A stretch of DNA of 64,000 nt, taken from Aurifilum marmelostoma (taxonomy: Eukaryota; Ascomycota; Sordariomycetes; Diaporthales; Cryphonectriaceae). The DNA lies in the NCBI GenBank assembly GCA_027559495.1, contig JAMXSV010000018.1, positions 496,001-560,000 of the forward strand, given 5' to 3'. A program made the position numbers and the translations under genes. The notes under the pieces are model-generated. The model saw only the letters and a program-made list of their open reading frames with translations, had not been told where the DNA came from and searched no databases. Positions 10,550 to 23,496 of this stretch are shown here, in pieces. Each line of letters opens with the position of its first letter. Positions within the stretch are counted from its first letter, which is position 1.

Positions 10550-12011
10550 GGGAAAACGCACGCCGAAATCTACTATGCCGCCCCCCTTAAGGAGGCCACC
10601 ATGAAAAGGAGTTCCGCTCATCTGGCTTTGAGCGGATAACGGCTATAGCAGCGGTCGTCTCTTTGAAGATTGAATGGCTCAGTGTACGATGGGAAACTCA
10701 TATCCGGGCATCATCAGCGTGCCGCGTGTCCGTGCTCACGGCTGAGGTGTGATATAATGTCCCTTCAACGAGAAGAGGCTCAAAAAACCAAAGCAGGCAG
10801 CACAAAGAAGAAGGGTAAATGCGAGAGCCGCGAAAGAGACAGGGAGATGGCCGCTCACAGAGCATCTTGCCCTCAAGGTCGAGACAAGGCAAGATAACTA
10901 GGGCCAACCCCCCCCCCCCACCCCCCTTCCCAAAAAAAAAAAAAAAAAGGAGGCGTGCCAGGCCGCATGTAATTTCTATAGAGGAAGTTGACCAGTTCGT
11001 TTGTATGAGAGTTGGAGTAGCAGAAGCAGCTCCAACTTGCGACCTCTCACCAAAGAAAAGGTATCCAAATCCCCTCATCCTAAATATGTTGTCGTTATCA
11101 CCGGCGCCAGCGCCCAGGTGGCCGTCGACTCCCAATCTGCGGTTCGAACAAATGCCCCCGCCCAACAAGCCCCAGTATTACCCAAGGAAAGATCTCTCTA
11201 CACTCTGCGAATGGTGACTGAACTTGAATGCTCAGCGGATGATCCCGAGTTTCTGACCCTCCTCCTGTGGGCCGGGAGTAATTAGATGTTATACACGCAT
11301 TCGTCACACAAACTCAAGGCAGTGTGCTAATACGTGCTTTCGTGGCACTACATGCTTTAATACATGGCTGGCTGGCTGGCTTTCATAGCAGGTGCGTCAG
11401 TCAGGTATATGCGCAATTCTATTTAGGAAATTGGGAGACGACTTCTAGCCCGCGAGGCGGGTGGGTGGACGGGAAGACGGAAAAGGAATCTGTTTGCATT
11501 TACTGTCTATCAGTAGTTTTATTGAGGGTGAGAAGATATGGCTCCTCCGTTTATGTTTCATTGACTTTTCAAGAATCTCAACACATCATCTCGAAGCATG
11601 ATACAGACAGAGATTACTGAGGTGATGATTCAAGGAGAAAGGGGAAACGAAGAAAAATCCCGATATGTTTATTCACCCAAAGCTAATGCTCTTCTCAACA
11701 TGTCCCTTGTTCTGGTTCTCGTCTCTTCCTGTCAAAATACAAAAGGAAGAACAATGTCGTCGTAATCAGCCTTACTTTGCCGCCCAAAATGCACCACCCC
11801 ACAGTTTCCAAGCTTCGTGTGTCAATCCATCCGGTCATCGTGGTATAGAGTCAAGGGTCGTCCACCATCCGTACATACATTTGCGCGCACACCTCACCGC
11901 GCCCTTTTAGGTCCCTGAATTGATGCGACACAAGGCAACGCAACACGACACACACAACATACTCTCCCTGTACGCCGTTCGCCAGCCGAAAATGCTCTAG
12001 TCGCAAAGTAT
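10550..12011. other. Intergenic between convergent OXR1 and PMK1
   Basis: 1.46 kb holding the two 3' ends. No supported gene. It contains a C12 run at 10908-10919, a C6 run at 10921-10926 and an A17 run at 10932-10948. Overlapping open frames on both strands around these tracts are artefacts of low complexity. Confidence 0.55.
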
Positions 12012-13293
12012 TCACCGCATGATCTCCTGGTAGATCAGCTGCTTCAGCTGCTCCTTGCTCAGGTTATCCTTGTGCTTGTCGAAGTCGAAGAACTCCTCGG
12101 GGATTGGAGGAGCGGTGGGCTCATCATCGGGGTCGTGGTAGGGCTCAAGGTACGGGTGCTTCAGGGCCTCTTCAACCGTGATGCGCTTGACGGGGTTGAA
12201 CGCGAGCAGCTTCTCGAGGAGGTCCAGAGCCAGCTCAGAGGTCTTGGGGAACAGGGTCTTGAACGGCACCTTCTTCTTGAAAGGAAGCGACCGGATGTAC
12301 TCGCGGGCGCGGCGTGACTTGATGCCGTAGTAGTCCTCCATGGTGGGGGTGCCAAGGACATCCAGGATGAGGGTGAGCTGGTGGTGATCTGTACCATCAT
12401 GTTAGCGGCCATGGGACTCAACGAAGATGGAGCGTTCAGAGAGCACATACAATCCTTGCCCGGGAACAGAGGCTTGCCGCTGAGCATCTCAGCCAGGATA
12501 CAGCCCACGGACCACACGTCGATGGCCTTGGTGTACTCCTTGAATGTCAACATGATCTCTGGGGCTCTGTACCAGCGTGTCGCAACGTATTCGGTCATAA
12601 AGCCTGAGTTGTCCTCCTGAGAAGCGGCGGAGCGGGCCAGACCAAAGTCGCACACCTTCAGGTCACAATTGGCGTTGAGGAGGAGGTTGGAAGGCTTCAG
12701 ATCTCGGTGGAGGACGTTTGCGGAGTGCATGGCCTTGAGTGCTCGCAAGGTCTGGTAGATGAAGTACTGGCAGTGGTCGTCGGAGAGGTCTTGGGTGCGG
12801 ATGACACGGTGCATGTCGGTCTCCATCAGTTCCTAGAGGGTTCAGAGAATAATGTCAGCGCCAGGCCTTCACTCGTAACTGCTGAGTGGTGGGATAACAA
12901 GATGCGGCCTACCTGGATCAGATAAACCTCGTTGAAGGTCTCATAGCTTCTGGGCTTCTGGATATCGAGAATGCTGATGATGTTCTCGTGGTTGAAGTAG
13001 CGCAGCAGCTTCATCTCACGCAGGGTCCGCAGACAGAACATGGAATGGTCAAAGGGGGTGATCTTCTTGATGGCGACCTTCTGGCCTGAGGGCTTGTGTA
13101 TCGCAGAGCTGTGTAAGAAGTTGGGTTAGCCAAGAACAGATCCTATGGCGGCGGCGGCGTATCCTCGTTGACAGACTTACCAAACAACACCATAAGCACC
13201 TTCACCAACAACGTCCTGGATGTCATACTGCTCGCTCACGTTGAAAGATATCTTGCGGGACCCCGCAGGGTTGGGAGCTTGGGCTCGAGACAT
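12012..13293 (-). CDS. PMK1: TEY MAP kinase of the PMK1/FUS3/KSS1 group
   Basis: This is the terminal kinase of the pheromone/filamentation cascade, which in plant-associated fungi governs appressorium formation and invasive growth. Exons 13181-13293, 12913-13108, 12451-12832 and 12012-12388 join in phase for 355 residues, the canonical length. The Gly-rich loop is GEGAYGVV (30-37), the catalytic lysine lies in VAIKK (about 52), the catalytic loop is HRDLKPSN, the Mg-binding motif is DFGLA, and the activation lip is TEY in MTEYVATRWYRAPE. The DVWSVGCILAEM and KHPYLEPYHDP segments complete the kinase fold and common docking region. TEY rather than TGY excludes the HOG1 type. The N-terminus MSRAQAPNPAG and overall sequence favour PMK1 over the SLT2 cell-wall kinase, which has a longer C-terminus. 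Its upstream region is unusually long. Confidence 0.98.
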
Positions 13294-16200
13294 GCTAATT
13301 GCTGCCGCTGCCTTGGCGAATGCAACACGCGCAGAAGATCGATTTGACGGACCGAATCAGTCCTGACCCCGACAGAGTAATCGTTGCCTGTCACTTTGAA
13401 AATCTGTGTCTCGGCCCTGTGGTGGGAGCTGAGGAGAGGCGACAGGGAGATCGCAAGATGAGGGGCCGAGCTAAGACGCCAGCCAGGAGCGGATGACGAG
13501 CGGTCGGAGACGACACGGGCAGGGCAGGAGACGATCTGAAGCTGTACAGCTTGACGTGTACCTTTGTTGTAGGCGATTTGGTCAGTTCAAAAGGCTTGAA
13601 ACGAGAAGAATGACCGCCTCGGAGATTTGGAGGGGGAAAGAAGGAGGAGAAGGCGGTAGTGCTGATAAGAGCTGTGCTTGAGGGACTCTGACAGCTGCTC
13701 GATAGAAGAAGGACGGATGATGGAAGGTTGGAGGGCGAGACGGCAGACGGGTGTATAGGAGGGTACTCACAGGCAGGAAGATGCTTGCTTCGAGCGAGCA
13801 GTCGACAAGGAATCAAGCTGAGGAGAAGACGACGGGACCTGGAGGTGGGAGGGTTCTTGTTTTGGGCGGCACAAGAGGAGGGGGGGAGGAGGAGGAGGGT
13901 GGGGTGTGAGACGGATGGCTTGGCCACGAGCAGAAGGCGGGGTGGGGCACAGTGCTTGTCTGGCGGCAGGAGAGAGAAGAGAACGAGTAAGTGGATGGTG
14001 GTACTCCTGTCTCTCTGGCTGTCAGGGTCTGTGTGGATGGGGAACAAGATCCGAGTGTTAGTATCAAGTATCCACAGCAGCAGCTCTTAGATTATTAGAG
14101 GAGAGCGAGAGAGAGAGATGACCAGGTTTTGAGGGGAAAAGGGGGGGCCAAGATGTGTCTTTGTAATAGAAGAGAATCCAGAGTCATTTAATCAATGTAG
14201 AGAGAGAGTGAGAATGTGAGAGTGTGTGGGACAAGCTGGGCAGACAAGTCCAGGAATCATCAATCTTGGACGCCAGAGCGCTGAAACAGTAGTTGACAGG
14301 GGCCAGCTGAAGTGAACCGCTTGGGCCCTCACAGGGTTCTCCAGGAAGAGCTGGCAGAGAGGTTCTGGGCAGGGTGTGCTTTGGCGGGTGGGGTTCACGA
14401 TTGAATCGTGAGTAGTAAGCTCAGAAAAGGCTAAGTAAACACGTACGGTTCGAGAATATTGGTTGTAAAAGGGATTGCAAGCAGTTTTACCCTGGAAACC
14501 TATCGTGAGAGGTCAGAAATTGAAAAAGATGCCCAAATGTGAGGGGTGCATGCAGTGTGAGAGGTGGTGGACAAGGAGCGCAAGTGTACTGCTCATGTGG
14601 TGAAAGTGAGGAGTGAGGTTGGTTGGCTGGTTGGTTGGTCAGATGAGCTTGCACTGGGAGCTGTGCTGAGAACCGTGGTACCCCCGGGATGAACGGGGTG
14701 CTTGTATCAGGGCTGCGGGCCTGGGGGGCCTTTGCCCTCTCCCACCTGATACCCCGTACCGCAGAGGTACCCGTCTTCTATGGGGTCTGCTTCATTGACC
14801 CTAGGGGAGCAGGTGTAACTGCAAGGGTGGGGCCCCAGGCGACAAAACCAGCGCTGTCGGGCTCGATGGCACGGATGGCAAAGCTGAATACGGGGAAGAC
14901 GAGACGCAGCCATAGCACACCGGCCAGCATTACGAGGGATGAATGAATGGATGAATGGTGATGGTGAGGAAAGACTGCGTGGAAGATGAGCCGGGGTAGC
15001 AGGAGACGAACCTTTGAATTGTGACTAAGGCCAGACACGAACCTTCTTTCCCTTGAGAGATGCGAAGCGAAACACACAAACACGCAATTCTGGCGAGGAT
15101 TGATTGGCAAGTGGCAGAGAGGCGCACAGGTGGAGAGAGAGAGAGAGAGAGAAAGAGCAAACGGCGGCAGAAGGTGCCCCCCTATTAAGAGACATTTCCG
15201 TCACAAAATAAGGAAAGAGGTTCCCATGTGCCGAGGTCAGCATCTTCTTTCTCTTCTGGCCCCTTTCCCGCCGGGCTGGTTTCAAAACAGCTCATTCACC
15301 ATCATCATCATCACATCCACCAAAAAGGTGTGTTGACCTCAGCGGGCCTGGCCTACGTTTTAGGCCCTGTCCAAGAAGGCCTGTCTGCATACTATACTAG
15401 TGCTATAGTTTCTATTCCTACCCATACTTTCTTACCCGCTCGTGAACACGTGTGGCAATGGGTGCGAACAGCCTTGGGAGGAAGAGTGGGAGGACGTGAG
15501 ATTGGGTCTCGCATGTGGTCTTGAGCCACCGCTCTCCTTCTCACTTCATTGTCACCAAGCCATGAACGCTATTTCAGGGATACAAAAGGGCCGCCCGCCA
15601 CAAGGCTGACCTTGGACCTGACTGACAGACCACCACCTTGATCCCTCCCCCACTTTGGGCCGCTTTCACAACTCCAAGCATATGCTGAGCCAGTCAACCA
15701 CAGTCAGTCAGTCAGTCATTGTCATTATCATTTCGGCTGTTTCTCTTTGCCATCATTAGGCGCGATATGAAAAAAGACAGTACACAATCCACGCATTTTT
15801 CCCTTTGGCGCTCTGTCTCTGTTGCTACCGGATGAGATGAGACCCGATGCTCCGGGTCTCCTTTCCCCGCTCGCACATTATTCCTTGACCGTGGTATAGT
15901 ATTCTAGTAGGCTGGACTGAGTACTTGATGATACACGGCGTTTCTTTCACTCATCACCAACACGCACCAGCATGTGCCCCTCCTTGCCTCGCCCAGCCAA
16001 CCAACGAGGCCGACTTCCCGTCGTTCCTCCACCATACATGTCGTGGCACCCCAGAGTCTGGTCATCACAGATGTTACCAGCCGCCCTTATCCAACCACGA
16101 TGCGTCCTCTAGGCGCCAGCCTTCTCGGCGTGGCTGTCTCAAACGCGGCATCTAGGTCCTCCACTGGACCGGCCAGTATGTTTCATCCAGGCTTTGTCTG

Positions 16201-17284
16201 GCCAACGGGCCAAGCCAGGTAGGGCTAGACGCTCCGGATCCACGCGCCCACTCCCCCCCTCCCCCCAACCAAAAGGGCCTACTATAAGCCTATAAGATTT
16301 GTGTTGCCCAAAAATAAACTCCAGCCTGACTCTGAGAGCCCAGCAACATGTGTAGTGCAGTAGTATGTACATAGTAACATTTAAGCTGTACCTTGCAGCA
16401 CCGGCCGCTTTCCTTGCCGGCCCCCATCAAATGACCTCATTGCGAGCGTGTTCTTGAAAAGAAAATTAGATACAATGAGATCCTTCTGTCGTCGCTGACC
16501 AGGTACTTTACATGCCAAACAGACTTATTTCACTTTTCACGCTTTCTTCCACCATAAAGAGCTGACAAAACGTGGGATGCTACTGATCCTAAGGAGGAAG
16601 ATCTCGGAACATCGCGAACATATACTGCGTTGGTAGTTGAAGATGCAGCTGATCCCCTGACGACTGACCGGTAACTAAAGATTGACTGATTATCCAAGTC
16701 ACCGTTGTCAATAAGGACAAAGTGGCCAAGGAAAATCCAATATAAAAAAAGGGGACGAACTCGATATAGTACCAAGCAGTCGCGGGAACTGTTCATCATA
16801 GAGAGGATGGGGCTACTGCGCCTCAACCAACATGGTTCTCGTTGGCTGCTTCCAGCCGACGACTGAATTCATAATAAACACAACAAGACAAGGTGCGGTC
16901 ATTGGTCTCCCTGAGGGGTTTTGGGCCCCTGGGGGTCGACCGTGGGTTATACATTTGAGAGGCCAAAGACTCGGCCAGGCCACGACCGTTGTCGCCGTCG
17001 ACCAACGCGCCCCCAAGATTAGAAGCTGCTTCAAGGTTGAGAAGGCCGGAGTGCAGGGCCGGGGCCTCTCAGCGGCCTTCAAGATGAAATGGCAAGCAAT
17101 CACAGCCGCGTGTTATATATCTAGAGTACTTCTCAAAATCACAGTCACGCGACCTCACCAAGATACAAACCTAGATGATCAAGGGCTCTGCGTTTTTTTT
17201 TTTTTTTTTTTTTTTTTTTTGAATGTCTGATGTCTATACAATTAACGTAACAACAACTGAAGCACGCGGTTCACCTTGGCCACA
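13294..17284. other. Long intergenic region upstream of PMK1
   Basis: Almost 4 kb with no supported gene, flanked by PMK1 and SEC24 on the same strand. From 13380 to 14150 the minus strand is strongly pyrimidine-rich, which opens long frames of Ser/Pro/Leu low complexity; this looks like a CT-rich promoter and 5' leader. There are (GA)n runs at about 14102-14118 and 15134-15152 and a perfect T28 run at 17193-17220. The last kilobase is the SEC24 3' flank. Confidence 0.5.
17193..17220. repeat. T28 homopolymer
   Basis: An uninterrupted run of 28 T bases just downstream of SEC24; on the SEC24 strand it is a poly-A tract of the 3' flank located upstream of position 17193 in plus coordinates. Confidence 0.8.
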
Positions 17285-20229
17285 TTACTGGACGACCTAT
17301 GATACCTGATGTTAGCGTCACAATTTCAAAACCTTAAGTGCGAGGGGAGAATGATCAACAAACGCAACATACCTTTTCTCTCAGCACACCCATCCACTGC
17401 GCAAAACTCATGCCCTGGTCTGCTCGGTCCTCCACCAACAAGGTCTGCGCCCAAAGCTTCAAGCTAGGCTCGCCATCCTCCCGTACAATGTACAGGTGCG
17501 GTAGGATGATGCTGCCCACGCCCTTGGACTTGTAGTCCCTACTCTTGGAGATGACCGCCCGGATCCGTTCATTGAAGTCATTATCTAGCTCTGGCACTGT
17601 GCCCTTGCCCACGTGGAGCTGTGTCCTGTCGGCGACGCCAAAGACATCCTGCAGTAGGGCCGGGACAGTATCGCGGCCAACCCACAGGAATTGTGTCTGC
17701 CCGTCATCGATGAGGTACAGCCCATATGAGACGAATCGCTCCGAGGACAAGTTCAGCGGTGGTGGCAGAATGATTTGGCTGGTTTCCGGGTCCGGTGTGC
17801 CAGCGATATCCGGCATATCGTGCAGAGAATACAGCTTTGGGTAAATGTACTGCATCAGCAGCGGCAGGGGTAGCGTCGACAGCAGGCAGAGCGCTGCCGA
17901 CCTGAGATCGGAAGGTATCTGGGTCGACTTGCGCAGGCCCACGTGCTTGATCAGGCCGAGGAATAGGGCAGGCAGACCTCGCATGTTGGCGGGGAACTGC
18001 AGGCCACCGCCCATGCTGCCGCCAGCCAGCTCTTTCCTAAACGTCTGGAGCAGCTCGACAAGCTTTGTCTGCAACGAGTCTCTGGCCGCATCCAGACCGC
18101 CGCTGAGCGCCTTCTCCACGGCCTTGTGGCTGAAGTATGTAGTGATGGCGCATTGGTCAGCGGAGGCGTAGACGTCCGCCAGGCTCTGGGTCGTAGGGAG
18201 GGCCAGGGTCATGACCCGGATTCGCCGCTCGCCGTTGCAGGTAGTGTGAAGCACAGCCGTCTGCATGCAGATCATGCTCTTAGACAAGGTCTCATCGATG
18301 GCTACTTCCACCACGTAACACTGGTCGCGCGGGAAGGCTGGGAAAGCGCACAGGTCAGAGCTCCGGTTGAAGAAGTTGCCGTAGAAAGTGTTCATCCTCA
18401 GGCCCGTTGTGGCGCGCACTCTCAACACAGCTTCCAAACCAATCTCCGATGACAGGTAGTCGCTGAACTCAGAAGCAAACTTGATGGCATCTTCTGGGCG
18501 CCCAGCATTCCAACCAGGGTAGAACCACGTCTGACCTCCGGTGTACCGAGGAAGGTTGCTCAGCGAGGCGACATCCTGGTACTGAGAGGAGAAGAGGAAC
18601 ATGTCGATCGATACCTGGTTCTTTGAGCACTCGACAGCAAAGCTCTTGTAGAAGCCATTGGCCGTCTGCAGCAGGCTGCTCTCCTTGGATGTGCCCAAAA
18701 GCTTCTTGTCCTCCCTCATGTCGAGCTTGCCGTAGCCCATGTTCGGTAACGAAGCGCTCAAAACCACAATCTTTCCGCCGACGGGAGAGATCAGCTTGTG
18801 CCCCGCCCTCAGGGCGGAACCCATGCATGACCCGTTGTTCTGATTGTTGATGAACATTTCCGGAAGCTTTGTCAAGAAGTTCTCGATGCTCTGGCGACAC
18901 TCGCTCAGAGGGACCAGAAGTTCCGTGGGAACCGGCAGGAAAGGTTCGTCGAGATCGCTGATGACGAGCATGTTCGTGTCTCCATTCTCATCCGTGTCCT
19001 TGGGTATAGAGAAATAGTGCAGGCTCGAGTCTACGGCAATGAAGCCCAGACGAGTGCGCCGGTCCGCGTTTGGTATTCTGTTCAGGCTGTCCAGGATCGT
19101 GCGCGCGCTGGTCGCCAGGAGGCCGGTCGAGACGGACGCATAGCTCACGTCGAAGAGGAAGAGGTAGACGAGAGGCTGAGGCGGTCGGACCATGTACTCC
19201 TGGGGAGCCACGAATTCCACCACCGCGGAGTTCAGCTCGGCCCGCTGCCACCGGTCAATGCTCTTCTGAGCTGCAGCATCCCAGTCGAAGGCCTGAGGGA
19301 CGTCGTTGGACAGATTGCACATGTTGCACCGCCACCTATGTCCATGGTCGAGGAAAGTCACGTAGGGGTTGATGTACGACCTACACCGCCGGCACCGTGA
19401 GATCACCTGGTCCTGGACGACAGGAACGGGGTCGTCCATATCATGAAGCGAGGCATACGGCTGGATGACGAGCGCGAACGGGAGCTTCGACTTCTTGAGG
19501 AGGGAGTGCGTCGTCGGGACGGCGTTAAGGGTCGATCGCACGTATTTCGGAGGGCAGTTCGCATCTTCGGATGGAGTACAGCTTGACTTTTGGGCGGGTG
19601 AGCCGCTGAATGCACACACAGGTAGGAAGACTTGCTTGCGGACTCACATTTGGCGGGAGAATGATGGGTGGTGGGGGCAGGTCCAGCTCGGAGACGTTGA
19701 AGGGTTGGTTGAGCAGGTCGGTGGGATACAGCTGGTTTAGAGGCCCAACACGCGCAGGAGCTTGCTGCTGCTGCTGAGGCTGCTGCGGTAGAGGCTGGCC
19801 GCCTCCCATCTGCATGTTCGACATGCCTTGAGTGATTCCAGTAACACCGGGCGCAGGAGCAGCACCGTAGTCGGGCTGGGCGTAGCCTGGGCCAGCAACG
19901 GGGGTGAAGGGCTGCGCTCCAGGGTAACCTGCGGCCGCAGCTGGCTGTTCTTGACCCGGATAGCCACCGTATCCGGGTGTCATGGGCTGAGGGGTGCCGA
20001 ACTGGCCTCCAGCGGGCAGCTGGCCTCCCACGGCGGCGTTGCCACCGCTTCCCACATCGAACGCGCCAGCAGCGTAAGCTCTCTTCTTCTTCTTGCCTCC
20101 TGCCACTCCCTCTGCGTGGTGTTGCGGCGCCTGAGGCGGCGGAGACCCAGCAGGATTCTCGTAGGCCTGACCGTCATATGGTTGCTGGAAGCCAGGCTGG
20201 CCTTGACCGTAGTCATTGGGTGCAGACAT
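17285..20229 (-). CDS. SEC24: COPII coat cargo adaptor Sec24
   Basis: Sec24 pairs with Sec23 in the inner COPII coat on ER exit sites and selects cargo for transport to the Golgi. Exons 19648-20229, 17373-19586 and a 12-nt terminal exon 17285-17296 join in phase for 935 residues. The N-terminal 170 residues are Pro/Gln/Gly-rich and disordered. Next come CPPKYVRSTLNAVP and the zinc finger CRRC...CNMC (Cys259, 262, 281, 284). The trunk has VYLFLFDVSYASV and TRLGFIAVDSSLHYF. The beta-sandwich and helical domains follow, and the gelsolin-like domain ends SFAQWMGVLREKVVQ. The tiny last exon is needed: reading through its intron replaces VVQ with VCCVC, which no family member has. The start is the first ATG before SAPNDYGQG. 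Its neighbour at 21912 is divergent. Confidence 0.96.
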
Positions 20230-21911
20230 GATGTCGCGTGGAGAGGCGGTAGGGCCGCCGCGGTCAGCTCGAACTGAGGTTGTTGAAAGCGTTACTCGGG
20301 TGTCTGCAGGCCCAGAGAGAATCGCAAGGGAGCGGGTGACAGTGCGACGAGGTGCGCGCGTCCGAGAGACCAAGAGGGTGGGCTGGTCGCGATGGTCGAG
20401 GTGTGTTGGGCTAAGTCGAGGTTGTCGAGGGAGCGAGTGTATGCTGTGTGTGGAGCTTTTTGGATACGCTGGATACTGACAGGCGGGGGGCCTATCTTGC
20501 GGGCTATGACAAGCTGGCCTTGTCCTGCCCTGGTCAGCTTCCCTGCACCTCAACAATAGTCCGGAATTGATCAAGGATGATGGTGTAGAATATTATGTTC
20601 AATAGGACAATTGAACCTGTTTAACAGCTCAAGACTGTAAAAAAGAAGAAGAAGAAGGAGAAGTCAGGTCAGCTCTTCTGCCTAGCACCTGAAGCTTCAA
20701 GCCTGACCATCTGGACACCTAAAGGTGTTACACTGTATGCGGCCTGTTAAGCCTGTGTGGCCTCTAGTAGTTAGTAGTAGTAGTGCGCAGCTGGCTTGTT
20801 TCGTCATCCACCTTAACTGTAGCTCCAGCTTCGCAGGGGGAGGGGGGTGGGCTCTACTCGACCCAGTCTGCGGGCATCAATGTTTAGCTGCAGACCTGCA
20901 TCACGTGATGGGTGGCAGAAAGTACCAGACCAGCATCTGCGTTTCAGGCTCAATACTCATTCCTCCTTAAAACTACTCTCTAGAGCACCTGCAGCAAGCA
21001 AGCAAGCAAGCATTGCAATAGATTTGCTGCCCATATATACTACGCGGGGTTAAGGCAGATCTCATTTTTGCAAGCATCTAGAGCCAAAGGCAGATCAAGA
21101 GGGTGTCTCTCAGCAATCATTGTGGATTCCTTTAAGTGAATGTGGCCCCTCATAAGCCAGTGTCAATCATCCCACTGCCTGATATTGAATGCTGCCGAGG
21201 GTTGGGCCCTGAGGACCCCGCCATACCACCTGCAAGGGCCTGTAGTACTAAGGTGCCAGGGGGGTGCTGTGGTGGTCTGGTACCATAGCTACATGGCTAG
21301 CATGTGTGCCAAGTGATCAGGTACTAATGCACAGTCATAGCACGTAGTAGTGGTGACCCCTGAAATCTGCGCGGAGGCTGATGTTAATTGCTAGCATAGG
21401 GACCCTGGATGCCTGAGACTCGCCTGTAGGCAAGTCAGACTCCTTCAATCCAGGCCTGCTTTTGGCGCTGATCAGCCTGCTAGCTACTCAACTATCACCC
21501 TGATTGGCAAGAGGCACGCGTCTCTCAGCTGCGGGCTCGGGGAAGACATCCTCTTTTCCATATTTAGGGTCTTGCTTCTAGACAACGTCCTGCCCTTGCC
21601 TTCCCAAGGCCCTGAACTTCTCTCCTCACCTTCTGCTCTTCGTGTTTTCTCTTCTAGTTTTTCTCACCAGTCATAGTTTCTCAAGTTCACACTCCGAACA
21701 AGCTGCAAATCAGTCACTCTCTTCTTTGACTCGCGAGCCCTCTTTGTCTGTCCGGTGGATCTCCTCCGCTCGCTCGTCGATCGATCGATCAAACCCCAGC
21801 CCTCCAGACGCCCTGCCTGCTGTGCCTCCACCGCGCTGCTCCGATCCGTTTCGTTCGCTCAGAACCTCCCCGACCCGCAGGAAGAAGCCGAGCCGCACGC
21901 TGTTTCTCAAG
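20230..21911. promoter_or_regulatory. Divergent upstream region of SEC24 and the small membrane protein gene
   Basis: 1.68 kb between divergent starts, with no supported gene. The right end (about 21540-21910) is a pyrimidine-rich leader with a short CGAT repeat at 21778-21789. A tetranucleotide AGCA/CAAG repeat lies at about 20993-21011. No known binding site was identified. Confidence 0.5.
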
Positions 21912-22338
21912 ATGGCCTGGGGAAAAGCGAAGCCTCAACCCTCTGTCCTCAGGTATCTACCTACCAGCCAGTTTTGCTTGAGCATGTTCCATGCACAACG
22001 CGCGCGCGCGGGCGCTTCCGAAACCCAATTTGTTGTATAAGCGGCTGACAAGAGGTCGTGCCTTCCCTTATAGCCAACTCCTCCCCCTCGTCATCTTCTT
22101 CGCCGTCATCGCCGGGCTCGCCTGGGTCGGCTACCAGATCTACCTCAGCGTCAACCAGATGCAGGGCAATGTCTCCCAGCGCATGGGCAAGAAGAACGTG
22201 GTTTTCACCAAAGACGGCCTGAAGGTCGGTGTCAAGCACGTCAAGCACGAGAACGAGGTCGACGCCACCCAGAAATATCTTGTCAACGCCTGGAATTTGC
22301 ATACGAACAAGGATGCGGCTGGAAAGAAGAGCAAGTGA
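21912..22338 (+). CDS. Small single-pass membrane protein, conserved fungal type, function unknown
   Basis: Exons 21912-21952 and 22074-22338 join in phase (AG then C) for 101 residues. The first exon encodes only 13 codons and two bases of the next. One hydrophobic segment (about 16-40, LLPLVIFFAVIAGLAWVGYQ) is preceded by a short Lys-containing N-terminus. A basic tail of about 60 residues follows, with RMGKKNVVFTKDGLKVGVKHV and a C-terminal GKKSK. The tail motif looks conserved rather than low-complexity, and codon phase holds across the intron, so I regard the gene as real. The topology suggests an ER or other endomembrane anchor with a cytosolic basic tail. No enzyme motif is seen. The 121-bp intron is longer than most in this window. 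I cannot name a characterised orthologue. Confidence 0.78.
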
Positions 22339-23496
22339 TATATCATGCCATACCAGATATCACCTGCGCTGCTCGCGTGGATCATTCTCTTATGAGTTTT
22401 GTATTTTTGCTACATCTTCTCTTGTTGGCATATGCTGGCACCCCCCATATTGGGGGGCTTGGCTTATGATCAGCTCTGACGGCTGGCTGATATTGTCTCT
22501 GTGCACACATTCGAAGATACCCGGTTTATATATTGAATTTTTGCGTTATCTCTCTTCATTTGTCGTATTTGCCGATAGAATCCCACCTCTGTCCTGCGCT
22601 CAGTCTGTATTTACTGCCACGACAGAACGCTTTGAATGATACATTTTCTACCACACTTGTGCCGCTGCCAATTTCCCAGCTTCGTTGTAAGGAGCAAGCA
22701 CATGTCAGGGGGCGACCGCAGGACTCGCATTGTGCTTCTGACTCAAAAGAGGAGAGACTAGACTGTCGATCAAGGCATCACCTCGGCATAATATCGGCAC
22801 CATGACCCTGGTGATCATGGCAATTGTGCTACCAGCGTGACCCTTTAGACGAAGTGTGTTACTTGTCGTCCACGTAGGCGAGCCGAGCCTCGTTGCAAAT
22901 GCTCGCCAGCGTACGCAGTGGCATAGCTGTAGCGGCATCGGGGGCACTCACAAAAACGAGTCGTCGATTAGAACGCGCAGAGATGATGCGCTTAAGTATA
23001 TTATGACAAATATAGGAATTGTTGCCCGTGGGAAGGAAAGAAGGAAAAAAAAAAAAAAGGACACACTGCAAGACTCCGGCCCATGCTCGCAAAGCCTTAG
23101 GAGGGTAGCTCCATCGTGTTCCTGTCTTGCTGCCAATGACAGAATGTTGTTCGGCCCCCATTCGCCTGGAACGAGGTAAAATTTTCCGTCATGCCCAGAT
23201 CCCATTCACCGAAAAATGCCATGACCAACCAGTGATTGCCGATAGTCGGGCTCCAACGCCATAGCAAAACACTCCAATACCAAGCCTGTCCTGTCCTACC
23301 CAATAACGAGCAAGTTAGACAAAAAAAAAAAAAAAAAGGCCGACAGTTCGCCCTCAGAAGCAGAGGGAAAGAGAGACGGGAAATTTCGAAACTGGGAGGG
23401 CGATAGCATCGCATGAGGATTTTTCTTTCTCTCCCCCCCTCCCATGAAATAGTAAAACACAGCTGCATCTCCCCTCATTTTTATTGTATTCATGTC
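22339..23496. other. Intergenic between convergent genes
   Basis: 1.16 kb holding two 3' ends. No supported gene. It contains an A14 run at 23045-23058 and an A17 run at 23321-23337. Confidence 0.55.

Noticed and set aside
13391..14047. 218-codon minus-strand frame upstream of PMK1
   Set aside because: It is Ser/Pro/Leu low complexity created by a pyrimidine-rich strand, overlaps similar frames and has no motif.
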